Position numbers and translations under genes: made by a program
NCBI GenBank assembly: GCA_946480465.1
Contig: CAMLJY010000157.1
Span: 1 to 7,648, forward strand
Length of the DNA stretch: 7,648 bases
Source: an uncultured Burkholderiales bacterium
GTDB lineage: Bacteria > Pseudomonadota > Gammaproteobacteria > Burkholderiales > Burkholderiaceae
Direction: 5' to 3'
Shown here: piece after piece, positions 7,131-7,648 of the stretch
How positions within the stretch are numbered: position 1 is the first letter of the stretch
Layout: each line of letters opens with the position of its first letter
Notes under the pieces: model-generated
Database searches by the model: none
What the model saw: the letters and a program-made list of their open reading frames with translations, nothing else
What the model was told of the DNA's origin: nothing

Positions 7131-7648
7131 ATGAAGTCGATGCTCGCCCTGACGTTGTTGGCCGCCCTGGTCGCGCCGTCCTTCGCCGCAGACGCCCCCG
7201 CCACGGCCAAGCCGGACCTCGCGAAGGGCCAGGCCACCGCCACCCAGGTTTGTGCCGCCTGCCATGCCGCCGATGGCACCCGGGGCAGCCCTGCCAATCC
7301 GATCATCGCGGGCCAGCATGCCGACTACCTGGCCAAGCAGCTGGCCGAGTTCAAGGAAGGCAAGCGCCAGAACCCGGTGATGCAGGGCATGGCCAAGCCG
7401 CTGTCGGAAGCAGACATCAAGAACGTCGCCGCGTTCTACGCCAGCAAGGAAGTGAAGCCGGGCTTCGCGAAGAACAAGGAACTGGTGGCGCTGGGCGAAA
7501 AGATCTACCGCGGCGGCATCGCGGCCAAGCAGGTACCGGCCTGTGCCGGTTGCCACAGCCCCACCGGGGCAGGCATCCCCGCCCAGTACCCGCGCCTGGC
7601 CGGCCAGCATGCCGACTACACCGAGACGCAGCTGCACGCCTTCCGCCT
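7131..7648 (+). CDS. Diheme cytochrome c (c4-like), 3'-truncated by window edge
   Basis: This is a periplasmic electron carrier with two class I c-type haems, shown by 172 codons before the right edge. A signal peptide (MKSMLALTLLAALVAPSFA) is followed by haem motif CAACH at 41-45 and a second motif CAGCH at 138-142. The first-domain axial Met is likely Met84 or Met87 in NPVMQGMAKPLSEADI. The two halves repeat each other: IIAGQHADYLAKQLAEFKEG after haem 1 mirrors RLAGQHADYTETQLHAFR after haem 2, which is the tandem-domain layout of cytochrome c4 (about 200 residues). Such proteins usually donate electrons to terminal oxidases. The ATG at 7131 is chosen because AAGG lies 10 bases upstream and the signal peptide starts there. 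An in-frame ATG at 7113 would add six residues but lacks a binding site. In related Burkholderiales I recall cytochrome c maturation genes (ResB/CcsA type) following. That lies outside the window and is unverified. Confidence 0.94.
   Translation, partial: MKSMLALTLLAALVAPSFAADAPATAKPDLAKGQATATQVCAACHAADGTRGSPANPIIAGQHADYLAKQLAEFKEGKRQNPVMQGMAKPLSEADIKNVAAFYASKEVKPGFAKNKELVALGEKIYRGGIAAKQVPACAGCHSPTGAGIPAQYPRLAGQHADYTETQLHAFR

Noticed and set aside
6236..7306. Minus-strand open frame overlapping engB and the cytochrome gene
   Set aside because: It is out of frame with EngB, which carries all five GTPase motifs, and it crosses the divergent promoter region.

Overview
The window is an ordinary chromosomal stretch of a GC-rich betaproteobacterium. 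It probably comes from the Burkholderiales, perhaps the Leptothrix/Rubrivivax/Methylibium group. The signs are the Gly-Met GroEL tail, a PEP-CTERM protein, a DUF1631 protein, and EngB divergent from a cytochrome c4-type gene. This placement is inferred from gene content and family resemblance only. I see no insertion sequences, CRISPR arrays, tRNAs, rRNAs or phage genes. No gene-free stretch exceeds about 230 bases.

Layout: (1) 1-1172, + strand, the 3' two-thirds of groEL, followed by a strong intrinsic terminator at 1212-1255. (2) 1391-2230, - strand, a secreted choice-of-anchor L protein with a PEP-CTERM sorting tail and its own terminator at 1326-1355. The 228-bp divergent region upstream of it (2231-2458) holds a near-consensus sigma-54 promoter, an exact IHF-consensus site and a possible enhancer dyad in the expected order and spacing. 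(3) 2459-3982 and 3982-6252, + strand, a short DUF1631-family protein overlapping by one base (TGATG) a PlpD-like type Vd autotransporter (patatin phospholipase, POTRA, outer-membrane barrel). (4) 6343-7080, - strand, the ribosome-assembly GTPase EngB/YihA, convergent with the autotransporter. (5) 7131 to the right edge, + strand, the start of a periplasmic diheme cytochrome c4-like gene, divergent from engB. Its putative -10 box overlaps that of engB.

The genes do not form one pathway. GroEL and EngB are housekeeping functions, the cytochrome is respiratory, and the PEP-CTERM protein and phospholipase autotransporter are envelope or surface functions. I find no convincing new multi-gene system. 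The most informative signals are the sigma-54/IHF promoter architecture ahead of the PEP-CTERM gene, the coupled DUF1631-phospholipase pair, and the apparently leaderless, promoter-overlapping engB start.
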